From contig UBTA01000030.1 of NCBI GenBank assembly GCA_900468065.1, positions 33,311-97,310 of the forward strand: a stretch of DNA of 64,000 bases, given 5' to 3'. Of this stretch, positions 35,493 through 45,580 are shown in pieces. The DNA is from Hyphomicrobiales bacterium. Its GTDB lineage: Bacteria; Pseudomonadota; Alphaproteobacteria; Rhizobiales; Rhizobiaceae. Under the pieces are notes generated by a model. The model did no database searches. It was not told the origin of the DNA and was given only the letters and a program-made list of their open reading frames with translations. The position numbers and the translations under genes were made by a program. The stretch's first letter is position 1, and the number at the start of each line of letters is the position of its first letter.

Positions 35493-37081
35493 GCCTCGTC
35501 AAGAAATTCATGACCGTCGGCGGCGCCACGCTCGGCAGCCGCATCTTCGGTTTTGCGCGTGAAATGCTGATGGCGGCGGCACTTGGGACCGGCCCGATGG
35601 CCGACGTCTTTTATGCGGCGTTCCGGTTCCCCAACCTGTTCCGCCGCCTGTTTGCCGAAGGCGCCTTCAACGCCGCCTTCGTGCCGCTGTTTTCCAAGGA
35701 GATTGAAGCCAACGGCACGGACGGCGCCAAGCGTTTTTCCGAGGAAGTGTTCGGCGTGCTGTTCACGGTTCTGCTGCTGATCACCATCGCGATGGAACTG
35801 TCGATGCCGCTTCTGGTGCGTTTCGTCATCGCGCCGGGGTTTGCCGATGATGCCGAGAAATCAGCTCTCACCGTGCGTATGGCGATGGTGATGTTCCCCT
35901 ATCTCATGTGCATGTCGCTGACCGCGATGATGAGCGGCATGCTCAATTCGCTGCACCACTTCTTTGCCGCCGCCGTCGCCCCGATTTTCCTGAATATCGT
36001 GATGATCGGCGCTCTTTTCTATGCGCTCTACACTGGCGCCGATCCCCTAGCGACCGCCTGGTATCTGTCCTGGGGCGTACTGGTAGCGGGCGTGCTGCAG
36101 CTCGGCGTGGTCTATTTCGGCGTCCTTCATGCCGGCATGAGCATCAAGCTGAAGTTTCCGCGCTTCACGCCCAACGTCAAGCGCCTGCTGATCCTGGCCG
36201 TACCTGCGGCAATTACCGGCGGCATCACCCAGATCAACCAGTTGATCGGTCAGGCAATCGCCTCGGCCCAGGATGGTGCAATCGCTGCCTTGCAATATGC
36301 TGACCGCATCTACCAGCTGCCGCTCGGCGTGGTCGGCATTGCCGTTGGTGTCGTGTTGCTACCTGAGCTGGCGCGGGCGCTGAAGGGTGGCCACCTGCGC
36401 GAGGCCGGAAACCTGCAGAACCGGTCGATCGAGTTCGTGCTGTTCCTGACCATTCCGGCGGCCTTTGCGCTGTGGATCCTCTCCGATGAGATCATCCGTG
36501 TGCTTTACGAGCGCGGCGCCTTCCATGCCGAGAACACCGCCGTCGTCGGCTCGATCCTTGCCATCTACGGTATCGGCCTTCCCGCCTTCGTTCTGATCAA
36601 GGCGCTGCAACCCGGTTTCTATGCGCGCGAGGATACCAAAACGCCGATGCGGTTCTCGGCCGTTTCAGTGGCCGCTAACTGCGCCCTGGCGATCACGTTG
36701 TTTCCTCGTCTCGGTGCGCCGGGTATCGCGGTTGCCGAAGCCACGGCCGGCTGGATCAGCACGGTCCTGCTCTTCGTCACGCTGCTGCGCCGCGGTCATC
36801 TGACATGGGAATGGGTGCTGCTGCGCCGTACGGCACTTCTTGTCGTTGCAGCGGCGATCATGGGCGGCGTGCTCTATTATCTGCGCAGTGTTTTTGCCAT
36901 GTCGCTGGCGTCAGGGTCGCCGTTCTGGACGAAACTGGGCGCGCTTGGCATTCTGATCGGCGTCTCGATGGTCGTCTATTTCGCCGTCGCCTTCCTGATC
37001 GGCGGAGCGGATCTGTCGATGATCCGGCGTAATATCAAGCGCAAGGGTGCTGCCAATACGCCGCCGCCAACCGATACCTGA
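35489..37081 (+). CDS. murJ: Lipid II flippase MurJ
   Basis: A 530-residue MviN/MurJ MOP-superfamily protein with about fourteen membrane helices. Characteristic regions are the opening [47 protein letters not shown], and [22 protein letters not shown]. It flips lipid-linked peptidoglycan precursors across the inner membrane. The ATG overlaps the glnD stop (ATGA), so glnD-murJ are translationally coupled, as in many alphaproteobacteria. Its stop lies in a hairpin shared with the convergent M15-like gene. Confidence 0.94.
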   Translation: MSLVKKFMTVGGATLGSRIFGFAREMLMAAALGTGPMADVFYAAFRFPNLFRRLFAEGAFNAAFVPLFSKEIEANGTDGAKRFSEEVFGVLFTVLLLITIAMELSMPLLVRFVIAPGFADDAEKSALTVRMAMVMFPYLMCMSLTAMMSGMLNSLHHFFAAAVAPIFLNIVMIGALFYALYTGADPLATAWYLSWGVLVAGVLQLGVVYFGVLHAGMSIKLKFPRFTPNVKRLLILAVPAAITGGITQINQLIGQAIASAQDGAIAALQYADRIYQLPLGVVGIAVGVVLLPELARALKGGHLREAGNLQNRSIEFVLFLTIPAAFALWILSDEIIRVLYERGAFHAENTAVVGSILAIYGIGLPAFVLIKALQPGFYAREDTKTPMRFSAVSVAANCALAITLFPRLGAPGIAVAEATAGWISTVLLFVTLLRRGHLTWEWVLLRRTALLVVAAAIMGGVLYYLRSVFAMSLASGSPFWTKLGALGILIGVSMVVYFAVAFLIGGADLSMIRRNIKRKGAANTPPPTDT

Positions 37082-37102
37082 AGCCCTGCGGCAGGCTTCA
37101 GG
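37077..37102. terminator. Hairpin shared by two convergent stop codons
   Basis: CCTGAAGCC (37077-37085) pairs with GGCTTCAGG (37094-37102). The murJ TGA lies in the left arm and the M15-like gene's TGA in the right arm. No U-run follows on either strand. Confidence 0.4.
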
Positions 37103-37580
37103 CGCGCCTTCCTGAACGGCGCTTGGCGCTGAGGAAATGACCTTTCGATTTGCCGCAATAGGCCCATTGGCGTTTAGGACCGGTATCGACATGAATGATA
37201 CCGTTACAATAGCGGCCGATGCCGCCGATGCCTGGTGCTGTTTTCGCCGCGGCGATGATTGCGCTATCCGAAATGCCGGATACGCGGATATCCGCTGCCT
37301 GGCAAAACCGGTGCATCGAGCCGGAACGATGCGAGCGCGGCCGGTGGCCGGAGGTGACCAGCGGCCGGCGGCCGGTTTTCACGGCGATATGCGCCAGAAT
37401 ACCCTCGAGGCGCGGTGAAAAGCAGCCGGTTCTGACCGAGACGGTCTGGACGGCATAAGCTGTTGTTCTGCTGTGGACGGGAAGCCTCACTTTACGCGGA
37501 CGTTCGTCCTTGGCTTCGGCAATGGCGAAATTGGAAACGGCGAGCAGGCACGCAAGAGCGAGCGATAAGAAGTTACGCAT
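37098..37580 (-). CDS. Secreted M15-like (YcbK/D-Ala-D-Ala carboxypeptidase-type) protein
   Basis: A 160-residue protein with a signal peptide (MRNFLSLALACLLAVSNFA, cleavage near AEA-KD). The mature part has TSGHRPRSHRSGSMHRFCQAADIRV and a terminal IIHVDTGPKRQWAYC, resembling the SxHxxGxAxD and HxD zinc motifs of M15A peptidases, but the usual Gly before Ala-x-Asp is Gln. Such proteins cleave or bind peptidoglycan peptides. ATG 37580 has GGGG eight bases upstream and begins the signal peptide; the open frame extending to 37727 is not homologous. Convergent with murJ. Confidence 0.78.
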   Translation of the reverse strand: MRNFLSLALACLLAVSNFAIAEAKDERPRKVRLPVHSRTTAYAVQTVSVRTGCFSPRLEGILAHIAVKTGRRPLVTSGHRPRSHRSGSMHRFCQAADIRVSGISDSAIIAAAKTAPGIGGIGRYCNGIIHVDTGPKRQWAYCGKSKGHFLSAKRRSGRRA

Positions 37581-37727
37581 GACAATCCCCTTGGCACGAC
37601 CCCGCTTAGCGTCCCTTTTGGACCGGGGATCATGCGAATGTCGGTTCGCCGCGCCATTGGTGTGCGCAGTACAGCAGAATGAGCTCGGCCTAAGAACCTG
37701 GTTGTGGTGACGGATTGGCAAATTCAT

Positions 37728-37999
37728 CCGAAATGAAGCAATTTTATGAAATTTTCTTCTTATAGATCTAAAGAGCTATGCCGTAATGCCGCCTTCTTTA
37801 TTAATTTATATGGAACATTAGAGGAAAAAATTCCAATTTGGGTCTTTGGATTCAATGTCTTGGCAGCCCGTTCCTCCACCCTGAAGGGAATTTGCCGGCG
37901 GCGCAGGCCGCATCCCTCTTGATCGCCGCTACGCCAGTGTGCATAAGCCCGAAAACAGCAACAGAGGCCGGGCCCTCCACAAGCCCGAATGAGGACACG
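37728..37999 (+). other. AT-rich upstream region of trpS
   Basis: This 272-bp gap (counting from the longest open frame of the M15-like gene) contains an A/T-rich block (about 37730-37840) in otherwise GC-rich DNA, suitable for promoters of trpS. No T-box, Trp-codon leader peptide or terminator is evident. The trpS frame stays open back to 37838 without homology. Confidence 0.35.
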
Positions 38000-39067
38000 A
38001 TGTCAGACTTCAAACCGCTCGTCTTTTCCGGCGTCCAGCCCACCGGCAATCTCCACCTCGGCAATTACCTCGGCGCGATCCGCAAGTTCGTGGCGCTGCA
38101 GGAAAACAACGACTGCATCTATTGCGTCGTCGATCTGCACTCACTCACTGCCCAGCTCGTACACGAGGATTTGCGCAACCAAATCCGCTCGATCGCCGCG
38201 GCCTTCATCGCAGCCGGCATTGATCCCAAGAAGCATATCGTCTTCAACCAGTCCGCCGTGCCGCAGCATGCCGAGCTTGCCTGGATCTTCAACTGCGTCG
38301 CCCGCATCGGCTGGATGGAACGCATGACCCAGTTCAAGGACAAGTCCGGCGGCAAGAACGCCGAGCAGGTCTCGCTCGGCCTGCTGGCCTATCCGAGCCT
38401 GATGGCTGCCGACATCCTCGTCTACCGCGGTACTCATGTGCCTGTCGGCGACGACCAGAAGCAGCATCTGGAGCTTGCCCGCGATATCGCCCAGAAATTC
38501 AATATCGACTTCAGCGACCATATCCGCCGGACCGATTACGGTGTTGATATCAAGGTCGGCGATGAGCCGGTGCATGCCTATTTCCCGATGGTCGAGCCGC
38601 TGATCGGCGGTCCGGCGCCGCGCGTCATGTCGCTGCGTGATGGCACCAAGAAGATGTCGAAGTCGGATGCCTCCGACCTGTCGCGCATCAACTTGATGGA
38701 CGACGCCGAGACGATCTCCAAGAAGATCCGCAAGGCAAAGACCGATCCGGATGCCTTGCCGAGTGAGGTCGATGGCCTGAAGGGCCGCGCGGAAGCGGAT
38801 AATCTCGTCGGCATCTATGCCGCCCTGTCCGACAAGACCAAGGCTGAGGTGCTTCAGGAGTTCGGCGGCCAGCAGTTCTCGGTCTTCAAGCCGGCTCTGG
38901 TCGATCTTGCGGTCACGGTTCTTGCCCCGATCTCGGGCGAAATGCGCCGCCTGATGGATGACACCACCCATATCGACGGCATCCTGCGTGATGGCGGCGA
39001 GCGTGCCCGGGCACGGGCGGAAGTGACGATGAAACAGGTCCGGGAAATCGTCGGCTTTCTGCAATAA
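38000..39067 (+). CDS. trpS: Tryptophanyl-tRNA synthetase
   Basis: A 355-residue class Ic synthetase charging tRNA-Trp. The HIGH-equivalent is in [17 protein letters not shown] (residues about 10-26), the KMSKS-equivalent in [15 protein letters not shown] (about 216); [23 protein letters not shown] and [17 protein letters not shown] are also typical. ATG 38000 with GAGGA upstream gives the normal length; the frame's earlier codons are not conserved. A universal stress protein gene follows in 53 bp. Confidence 0.95.
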   Translation: MSDFKPLVFSGVQPTGNLHLGNYLGAIRKFVALQENNDCIYCVVDLHSLTAQLVHEDLRNQIRSIAAAFIAAGIDPKKHIVFNQSAVPQHAELAWIFNCVARIGWMERMTQFKDKSGGKNAEQVSLGLLAYPSLMAADILVYRGTHVPVGDDQKQHLELARDIAQKFNIDFSDHIRRTDYGVDIKVGDEPVHAYFPMVEPLIGGPAPRVMSLRDGTKKMSKSDASDLSRINLMDDAETISKKIRKAKTDPDALPSEVDGLKGRAEADNLVGIYAALSDKTKAEVLQEFGGQQFSVFKPALVDLAVTVLAPISGEMRRLMDDTTHIDGILRDGGERARARAEVTMKQVREIVGFLQ

Positions 39068-39120
39068 TTCGCCGCAAAAGAAACCTTGCAGCCAAAAATA
39101 TCGGGTGTAAGAGTCGCCTC

Positions 39121-39612
39121 ATGGTTTCAACACGACTCTCAAGACTGGAAGGTCACCGCCGCAAATTCATGGCGGTGATCGACGATACGCCGGAATGCGG
39201 CCGCGCCGTCCACTATGCCGGTATGCGCGCCAAAAACTCCAATGGTGGCCTTGTTTTGCTCTATGTCATTGCCGATGCCGACTTCCAGCAATGGTTGGGT
39301 GTCGAGGGCATCATGCGGGCGGAAGCTCGCGCCGAGGCTGAGGCAACGCTTGCCAAGATCGCCCAGACGGTGCGCGAAAAGATCGGGATCGAGCCGGAAA
39401 TGGTGATCCGCGAGGGTGGCGCAACGGATCAGATCTACAGCCTGATCGAGGAAGATCGCGATATCGCGATCCTCGTGCTGGCCGCCGGTTCTGCCAAGGA
39501 TGGACCTGGGCCACTGGTCTCTTCGATCGCCGGCAAAACCGCGGCATTCCCGATCCCGGTGACGGTGATACCGGATTTGCTCACCGACGAGGAAATCGAC
39601 GCGCTGAGCTGA
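39121..39612 (+). CDS. Universal stress protein (UspA) family
   Basis: A 163-residue single Usp domain: FMAVIDDTPECGRAVHYAG opens the fold, LVLLYVIAD is strand two and the region ILVLAAGSAKDGPGPLVSSIAG corresponds to the ATP-binding G-2x-G-9x-G(S/T) loop in modified form. Function in rhizobia is unknown; nucleotide binding and stress signalling are typical. It sits between trpS and the Nfu gene on the same strand. Confidence 0.87.
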   Translation: MVSTRLSRLEGHRRKFMAVIDDTPECGRAVHYAGMRAKNSNGGLVLLYVIADADFQQWLGVEGIMRAEARAEAEATLAKIAQTVREKIGIEPEMVIREGGATDQIYSLIEEDRDIAILVLAAGSAKDGPGPLVSSIAGKTAAFPIPVTVIPDLLTDEEIDALS

Positions 39613-39768
39613 GCGCTGCCTTTCGTGGCAGGATCAGCGGAATTGATCCTCGGGTGGCTGAAACGCTGGCCCATGCATCTTGAAGCGGCCGTTCAAACGG
39701 CTTATATTCTTTTGAATAATTCTAAACAGGCTGGTTGAACGCGATCCCGGCCGACGCGGAGTAAAGAC

Positions 39769-40335
39769 ATGTTCATCCAGACCGAAGCCACGCCGAACCC
39801 CGCCACACTGAAATTCCTGCCGGGCAAGGTGGTGATGGAAAATGGCACGGCGGAATTCCGCGATGAGGAAGAAGCTGCAGCCGGATCGGCTCTCGCCGCG
39901 CGCCTGTTTATGATCCCAGGCGTCACCGGCGTCTATTTTGGCTATGATTTTATCACCGTCACCAAGGAAGCGCAGGAATGGCAGCACCTGAAGCCTGCTA
40001 TCCTCGGCTCGATCATGGAACATTTCATGTCCGGCCAGCCGGTGATGGCAGTCCATACGCGCGCTGAAGAAAGCGATCAGGACGGGGAGTTCTTCGATGA
40101 GGGCGATGAGACCATTGTCGCGACCATCAAGGAATTGCTGGAATCCCGCGTTCGTCCGGCCGTGGCCCAGGATGGTGGCGACATCACCTTCAAGGGTTTT
40201 CGCGACGGTACGGTCTTCCTCAACATGAAGGGCGCATGCGCCGGCTGCCCGTCCTCGACGGCAACGTTGAAGCACGGCGTGCAGAACCTGTTGCACCATT
40301 TTATCCCCGAAGTGCAGGCGGTCGAAGCCGTCTGA
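39769..40335 (+). CDS. Nfu-type Fe-S cluster scaffold/carrier protein
   Basis: A 188-residue protein with an N-terminal Nfu_N domain (MFIQTEATPNPATLKFLPGK...AARLFMIPGVTGVYFGYDFITVTK) and a C-terminal NifU-like domain with the CxxC ligand pair in NMKGACAGCPSSTATLKHGV. Proteins with this architecture deliver [4Fe-4S] clusters to target apo-proteins; MiaB and HemW, both encoded in this window, are possible clients. A GGAG lies eight bases before the ATG. Confidence 0.93.
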   Translation: MFIQTEATPNPATLKFLPGKVVMENGTAEFRDEEEAAAGSALAARLFMIPGVTGVYFGYDFITVTKEAQEWQHLKPAILGSIMEHFMSGQPVMAVHTRAEESDQDGEFFDEGDETIVATIKELLESRVRPAVAQDGGDITFKGFRDGTVFLNMKGACAGCPSSTATLKHGVQNLLHHFIPEVQAVEAV

Positions 40336-40381
40336 GCGAGCGTTCATCCGTGCTGCGGCTATCCATCAATGTTGAAAAAGT

Positions 40382-41047
40382 ATGATCGTCCTAGCCATTG
40401 ATACGGCTGGGACGGGTTGTTTTGCTGCGGTCTATGACAGCGGCAACGACACGGTTCTGGCCTCCGCCGGCGCCGATATCGGCCGTGGCCATGCCGAGCA
40501 ACTCATGGGCTTTATCGATGAGGCGCTGGCGGCCAGTGGCAAGGTCCTTGCGGATATCGAGCGCATTGCCGTCACTGTCGGCCCCGGCTCCTTCACCGGC
40601 ATCCGTGTCGGCGTCGCCGCCGCCCGCGGTTTTGCGCTGGCCCTTGGCGTGCCCGCCGTCGGCATCACGACACTTGCCGCCATTGCCGAAGCGGCCCGCG
40701 AAACGCATCCGGGACGCGCCATATTGGCAACGATCGATGCCAAGCGCGACGAACTCTATTGCCAGAGTTTTGAAGCCGATGGTGCTCCACGCAGCGAAGC
40801 GATGATGCTGGAAATTCCAGAGGCCCAAAGACATTTTGCCGATTTCGACGGGCTCATCTGCGGTACCGCTACCAGGCATCTGATAGACCACCCACCGGAA
40901 AGCACCACGCAAACAGACCTGACGGATATCCGTCTTGTCGCCCGTCTGGGTGCCGCAGCGGATCCTTCGCGCGGGAAGCCGAGCCCGCTCTATCTGCGGG
41001 GTCCCGACGTCAAGTCGCAGGCCGGTTTTGCGGTGGCGCGAGCATAA
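40382..41047 (+). CDS. tsaB: tRNA N6-threonylcarbamoyladenosine biosynthesis protein TsaB
   Basis: A 221-residue ASKHA-fold protein: LAIDTAGTGCFAAVYD, GRGHAEQLMGFIDEAL and VGPGSFTGIRVGVAAARGFALAL. TsaB partners TsaD, TsaE and TsaC in forming t6A at position 37 of ANN-decoding tRNAs. One base separates its stop from the rimI start, a pairing conserved widely (tsaB-rimI). Confidence 0.93.
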   Translation: MIVLAIDTAGTGCFAAVYDSGNDTVLASAGADIGRGHAEQLMGFIDEALAASGKVLADIERIAVTVGPGSFTGIRVGVAAARGFALALGVPAVGITTLAAIAEAARETHPGRAILATIDAKRDELYCQSFEADGAPRSEAMMLEIPEAQRHFADFDGLICGTATRHLIDHPPESTTQTDLTDIRLVARLGAAADPSRGKPSPLYLRGPDVKSQAGFAVARA

Positions 41048-41048
41048 G

Positions 41049-41561
41049 ATGTCGCTGTCCGACTATTTTGTCCGCAAGCCAGAATTCGAAATCTTCGCCC
41101 TGGAAACGGCTGACCTGCCGCACGCCGCCGCCATCCACAAATCGCGCTTCACCCATGCCTGGAGCGATGGGGAACTGCATTCGCTGCTGATCCAGGATAC
41201 CGTTTTCGGCTTCATCGCCCGTCAGAGCAATGCCTATACGCGTCCGTTTATTACACAGCCGCTTGTCGGCGGCTTCGTGCTGTCGCGGGTGGCGGCCGGT
41301 GAAGCGGAAATCCTGACGATCGGTATCGATCCACGGTTTTCGCGCCTCGGTCTTGGCTGGCGGTTGATGCGGGCCGCATTGCGCGAGGCGCGCGATCAGG
41401 CGGCCGAAGCGGTTTTCCTTGAAGTCGACGAGACCAATATCGCCGCCATCGCTCTCTACCGAAAACTCGGCTTTGCCAAGGTTGGCGAGAGACGTGCATA
41501 TTATCAAGATGTTAACGGCGCTAAAACCGGCGCCCTTGTCATGCGCCTCGATCTTGGCTAG
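41049..41561 (+). CDS. rimI: Ribosomal-protein-S18-alanine N-acetyltransferase (RimI-type GNAT)
   Basis: A 170-residue GNAT enzyme. The acetyl-CoA loop is FSRLGLGWRLMRAAL (R/QxxGxG/A) and the C-terminal signature VDETNIAAIALYRKLGFAKVGERRAYY is typical of RimI. It acetylates the N-terminal Ala of S18 in enterobacteria and possibly other proteins. The start at 41049 directly follows the tsaB stop; the frame's longer extension into tsaB is not homologous. Confidence 0.9.
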   Translation: MSLSDYFVRKPEFEIFALETADLPHAAAIHKSRFTHAWSDGELHSLLIQDTVFGFIARQSNAYTRPFITQPLVGGFVLSRVAAGEAEILTIGIDPRFSRLGLGWRLMRAALREARDQAAEAVFLEVDETNIAAIALYRKLGFAKVGERRAYYQDVNGAKTGALVMRLDLG

Positions 41562-41708
41562 CCGTACCCGCTTGAACTGACTGATGTAAAGCGGACCTGG
41601 AAGAGAAACGCGCTTGCGCTGCAATCCCAACCGACCATGCAGAGATCACGATAGACGCGGCTCATCGCTGCGGACGATGATGCCGAACGTCGGATTGGAA
41701 AGCCGCGC

Positions 41709-42497
41709 GTGATCAATTGGCTGCGCGTTGCGCTCTGCATGACGGTTCTGATTGTGGCCACGGTTGTCATGGCGCCGGTGCAGATCCTCCTCCTCTGGCT
41801 GGACAGACCGCAGCGCCGTACGCTGCCCCGTCTCTGGCACCGCATGGCGTGTCGCCTCGTCGGCATCCGGGTGCGCGTCCATGGCACGCCCGACCGGCAG
41901 CGGCCGCTGATGCTGGTGTCGAACCACGCCAGCTGGAAGGATATCCTTGTTCTCGGCTCGATCGCCGATGTGGTGTTTGTTGCCAAGTCCGACGTCAAGG
42001 CCTGGCCGGTCTTCGGCCTTCTGGCGCGCCTGCAGGCGACGATCTTCATCGACCGCGATCAGAAGCGCACCACCGGCAATCAGGTCAACGAGATCGGCAA
42101 GCGGCTGGCAGACGGCGAGATCGTCGTGCTGTTTCCGGAAGGCACGACATCGGATGGCAACCGGCTGCTCGAGATCAAGACCTCGCTGTTTGGGGCTGCT
42201 GCCGCCGCCGTGCCCATGTCGCCGACGGGTGCCGTCCATGTCCAGCCGGTCGCCATCGCCTATACCGGCATTCACGGCATGCCGATGGGGCGTTATCACC
42301 GGCCGGTTGCCGCCTGGCCGGGCGATATTCCGCTTGGACCGCATCTGCTCGGCATCCTCCATGAGGGCGCCGTCGATGTCGATGTCATCTATGGCGAGCA
42401 AATCACCTACACCGCAGACAGCAATCGCAAGGTCGTCAGCCGTCAGGTGGAAAAGAGCATCCGCGAAATGCTGGCCCTCAAGCTGCGCGGCCGTTGA
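41709..42497 (+). CDS. olsA: Lyso-ornithine lipid O-acyltransferase OlsA (PlsC family)
   Basis: A 262-residue acyltransferase with an N-terminal membrane anchor (about residues 4-28), block I NHASWKD (HxxxxD catalytic pair) and block III FPEGTTSDGN. PlsC proteins acylate lysophosphatidic acid; in Sinorhizobium the copy in this gene context (rimI, olsA, miaB, phoH) is OlsA, which adds the second acyl chain to lyso-ornithine lipid. The name therefore rests on synteny and family. GTG start at 41709. olsB, encoding the preceding pathway step, is 15 kb upstream on the same strand. Confidence 0.85.
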   Translation: MINWLRVALCMTVLIVATVVMAPVQILLLWLDRPQRRTLPRLWHRMACRLVGIRVRVHGTPDRQRPLMLVSNHASWKDILVLGSIADVVFVAKSDVKAWPVFGLLARLQATIFIDRDQKRTTGNQVNEIGKRLADGEIVVLFPEGTTSDGNRLLEIKTSLFGAAAAAVPMSPTGAVHVQPVAIAYTGIHGMPMGRYHRPVAAWPGDIPLGPHLLGILHEGAVDVDVIYGEQITYTADSNRKVVSRQVEKSIREMLALKLRGR

Positions 42498-42557
42498 GGC
42501 TGTTGAGGCAAGGGAAGGGGCTTCAATTTTGGGCCTTGATGCTCTATGGAACCGGGC

Positions 42558-43958
42558 ATGACACAGGAAATCGCCGTTTTATCCGCAAAGCCTGAAATGG
42601 CTCTCGAAAGCCCGCCGGTCCGCAAGGTCTTTGTGAAGACCTACGGCTGTCAGATGAACGTCTACGATTCCGACCGGATGACTGATGCCTTGGCCAAGGA
42701 CGGCTATGTCTCGACCGATGTCATGGAAGACGCCGATCTCGTCCTTTTGAACACCTGTCATATCCGCGAGAAAGCCGCCGAGAAGGTTTACTCGGCGCTG
42801 GGGCGGCTGCGTGACCTGAAGAAGAAAAAGGCCGCCGAAGGCCGCGATATGATGATCGGTGTTGCCGGTTGCGTTGCCCAGGCCGAAGGCGATGAAATCC
42901 TGCGCCGGGCGCCCGCCGTCGATCTCGTCATCGGCCCGCAGACCTATCACCGGCTTCCCGAAGCCCTGAAGCGCGTCCAGCGCGGCGAACGGGTTCTCGA
43001 AACCGATTATGCCATCGAGGACAAGTTCGAGCACCTGCCAGCGCCCGACAAGGCCAAGACCAAGGCGAGGGGCGTCACAGCGTTTCTCACCGTTCAGGAA
43101 GGTTGCGACAAGTTCTGCACCTTCTGCGTCGTGCCCTATACACGCGGCTCCGAGGTCTCCCGGCCGGTTGCCCAGATCGTTGCCGAAGCGCAGAAGTTGG
43201 TCGATGCCGGCGTGCGCGAAATCACCCTGCTTGGCCAGAACGTCAACGCGTGGCATGGCCTTGGCGCCGACGGCGAAAAATGGGGGCTCGGCCAGCTTCT
43301 GCATCGCCTGACGCAGATCGAGGGCCTTGCCCGGCTGCGCTACACCACAAGCCATCCGCGTGACATGGAGGACAGCCTGATCGAGGCCCATCGCGACCTG
43401 AAGCAGCTGATGCCGTATCTGCATCTGCCGATCCAGTCTGGCTCGAACCGCATCCTGAAGGCGATGAACCGGCGGCATACCACGGCCGAGTACATCGCGC
43501 TGATCGCCCGGATCAAGGCAGCGCGTCCTGATCTCGCATTGTCCGGCGATTTCATCGTCGGTTTTCCCGGCGAGACCGACGAGGACTTCGAGGATACGCT
43601 GCGGCTTGTCGAGACGGTCGGTTATGCACAGGCATTTTCGTTCAAATATTCGACCCGCCCGGGAACGCCCGGCGCCGATCTTGGCGATCAGGTGCCGGAA
43701 GACGTCAAAGCCAAGCGATTGGAAAGATTGCAGGCTTTGTTGCTAAAACAGCAAAACGAGTTTGCTCAGCAATGTATCGGCAAGACCATCGACCTGCTTC
43801 TGGAGAAGCCCGGCCGCATGCCGGGGCAGCTGATCGGCCGTTCGCCCTGGCTGCAGTCGGTGAATGTTGATGCAAACGCATCGCAAATCGGTGACATTGT
43901 TTCTGTACGAATCACTGGTGCGGGCCCTAACAGTCTGTTTGCCGAAGTGGTAAGCTGA
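42558..43958 (+). CDS. miaB: tRNA-2-methylthio-N6-dimethylallyladenosine synthase MiaB
   Basis: A 466-residue radical-SAM methylthiotransferase converting i6A37 to ms2i6A37. The UPF0004 domain holds three Cys ([36 protein letters not shown]), the radical-SAM domain has [17 protein letters not shown], and a TRAM domain ends the protein. The ATG at 42558 gives the usual MTQ opening of rhizobial homologues; an in-frame ATG four codons upstream (42546) is possible. phoH follows after 29 bp, as in a broadly conserved miaB-phoH-ybeY-corC-lnt block. Confidence 0.95.
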   Translation: MTQEIAVLSAKPEMALESPPVRKVFVKTYGCQMNVYDSDRMTDALAKDGYVSTDVMEDADLVLLNTCHIREKAAEKVYSALGRLRDLKKKKAAEGRDMMIGVAGCVAQAEGDEILRRAPAVDLVIGPQTYHRLPEALKRVQRGERVLETDYAIEDKFEHLPAPDKAKTKARGVTAFLTVQEGCDKFCTFCVVPYTRGSEVSRPVAQIVAEAQKLVDAGVREITLLGQNVNAWHGLGADGEKWGLGQLLHRLTQIEGLARLRYTTSHPRDMEDSLIEAHRDLKQLMPYLHLPIQSGSNRILKAMNRRHTTAEYIALIARIKAARPDLALSGDFIVGFPGETDEDFEDTLRLVETVGYAQAFSFKYSTRPGTPGADLGDQVPEDVKAKRLERLQALLLKQQNEFAQQCIGKTIDLLLEKPGRMPGQLIGRSPWLQSVNVDANASQIGDIVSVRITGAGPNSLFAEVVS

Positions 43959-43987
43959 GGGACCGCTAACTCAAGGAGCCTGACCGC

Positions 43988-45043
43988 TTGAACGGACACG
44001 AATTGGTTTCATCCTCGCCGCGCCAGTCGAAAACATCCGCGACAGACGTCAATCACTTCGTGCTCACATTTGAGAACAACAGGTTCGCCAGCGAATTGTT
44101 TGGCCAGTTTGACCAGAATCTCAAATTGATCGAACAGCGCCTGCATATCGATGCGCGGCCGCGCGGCAATTCCGTTTCGATCTCGGGCGAAGTGGTCGCC
44201 ACCAATCAGGCTCGCCGGGCGCTCGATTATCTCTACGGGCGCCTGCAGAACGGCAGCACCGTCGAACCCTCCGATGTCGAAGGCGCCATCCGCATGGCCG
44301 TCGCTGCCGACGACCAGCTACAGTTGCCGACCATGGAAAAGAAAGCCAAGCTGAACCTCGCGCAGATTTCGACGCGCAAGAAGACTGTCGCTGCCCGCAC
44401 GCCAACGCAGGACGCCTATATGCGTGCGCTGGAGCGGTCCGAGCTGGTGTTCGGCGTTGGTCCTGCCGGTACCGGCAAGACCTATCTGGCGGTTGCCCAT
44501 GCGGCTCAGCTTCTCGAACGTGGCGCCGTCGATCGCATCGTGCTGTCTCGCCCTGCCGTCGAAGCGGGCGAACGCCTCGGCTTCCTGCCCGGCGACATGA
44601 AGGACAAGGTCGATCCGTATCTGCGGCCGCTCTACGATGCGCTCTACGACATGATGCCCGGCGACAAGGTCGAGCGGGCGATCACGGCGGGCGTCATCGA
44701 AATCGCGCCGCTCGCCTTCATGCGCGGACGCACGCTCGCCAATGCTGCCGTTATTCTTGACGAGGCACAGAACACCACCACAATGCAGATGAAGATGTTC
44801 CTGACGCGTCTCGGCGAAAATGGCCGGATGATCGTCACAGGTGACCCAAGCCAGGTCGACCTGCCGCGCGGCGTCAAGTCCGGCCTTGTCGAGGCCCTGC
44901 AGATTCTGAAAGGTGTCGAAGGCGTTTCTGTCGTCCGCTTCAAGGACGTCGATGTTGTCCGCCATCCGATGGTTGCCCGTATCGTTCGTGCCTATGAGGC
45001 AACGACGGCCGTGCATGACGAAAGCGAGCAGAGCGACCGCTAA
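43988..45043 (+). CDS. phoH: PhoH-family ATPase (YbeZ-like)
   Basis: A 351-residue P-loop protein with an N-terminal KH-like region and an ATPase domain: Walker A GVGPAGTGKTYLAVAHA (about residue 158), RPAVEAGERLGFLPGDM, and Walker B AAVILDEAQNTTTMQMKMFLTR. YbeZ partners YbeY in rRNA processing. The start is TTG at 43988, supported by AGGAG nine bases upstream and by continuity of homology. Followed by ybeY in 18 bp. Confidence 0.94.
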   Translation: MNGHELVSSSPRQSKTSATDVNHFVLTFENNRFASELFGQFDQNLKLIEQRLHIDARPRGNSVSISGEVVATNQARRALDYLYGRLQNGSTVEPSDVEGAIRMAVAADDQLQLPTMEKKAKLNLAQISTRKKTVAARTPTQDAYMRALERSELVFGVGPAGTGKTYLAVAHAAQLLERGAVDRIVLSRPAVEAGERLGFLPGDMKDKVDPYLRPLYDALYDMMPGDKVERAITAGVIEIAPLAFMRGRTLANAAVILDEAQNTTTMQMKMFLTRLGENGRMIVTGDPSQVDLPRGVKSGLVEALQILKGVEGVSVVRFKDVDVVRHPMVARIVRAYEATTAVHDESEQSDR

Positions 45044-45061
45044 GGCGGAAGCAAGTCAATC

Positions 45062-45568
45062 ATGACGAGCCTTGATATCCAGATCAGCGTCGAGGAAGGC
45101 CCATGGCCTTCCGAGGCGGACCTTTTATCGCTCAGCGAGCGCGTCCTTGGCGCGAGCGCCGATTTCCTGAAGCGGGAAGAAAAACAGCCGTTTCCAAAGA
45201 TGCCGCCGGAAGTGTCGCTGGTCTTTACCGACGACGCATCCATCCGCGAAATCAACGCGGAATGGCGCAGCCAGGACAAGCCGACCAACGTCCTGTCTTT
45301 TCCAGCCTTTCCGGTCACGCCGGGAAAGATGCCGGGGCCGATGCTCGGCGATATCATCCTTGCCCATGAGACGCTGGTGCGCGAAGCCGAGGACCTCGGC
45401 AAGCCTTTCGACGAACACCTGACCCACCTCCTGGTGCATGGATTCCTGCATCTTTTCGGCTATGATCACATCGATGAGAACGATGCCGAAAGAATGGAGA
45501 GCCTGGAGACTCGCATTTTGGCCGGTCTTGGTTTATCTGATCCCTATGGGGACAGTGATCCCGTTTGA
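45062..45568 (+). CDS. ybeY: Endoribonuclease YbeY (rRNA maturation factor)
   Basis: A 168-residue zinc metalloprotein; the motif HGFLHLFGYDHIDENDAERME supplies the HGxLHLxGYDH zinc ligands, and WRSQDKPTNVLSFPA is the second conserved block. YbeY participates in 16S 3'-end maturation and ribosome quality control; in S. meliloti its loss affects small-RNA regulation and symbiosis. Tight spacing to phoH and corC (12 bp) indicates one operon. Confidence 0.95.
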   Translation: MTSLDIQISVEEGPWPSEADLLSLSERVLGASADFLKREEKQPFPKMPPEVSLVFTDDASIREINAEWRSQDKPTNVLSFPAFPVTPGKMPGPMLGDIILAHETLVREAEDLGKPFDEHLTHLLVHGFLHLFGYDHIDENDAERMESLETRILAGLGLSDPYGDSDPV

Positions 45569-45580
45569 TAGTTTGGAACA

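Noticed and set aside
37728..37999. T-box or Trp attenuator upstream of trpS
   Set aside because: No Trp-codon leader peptide, T-box sequence or terminator/antiterminator pair is visible.
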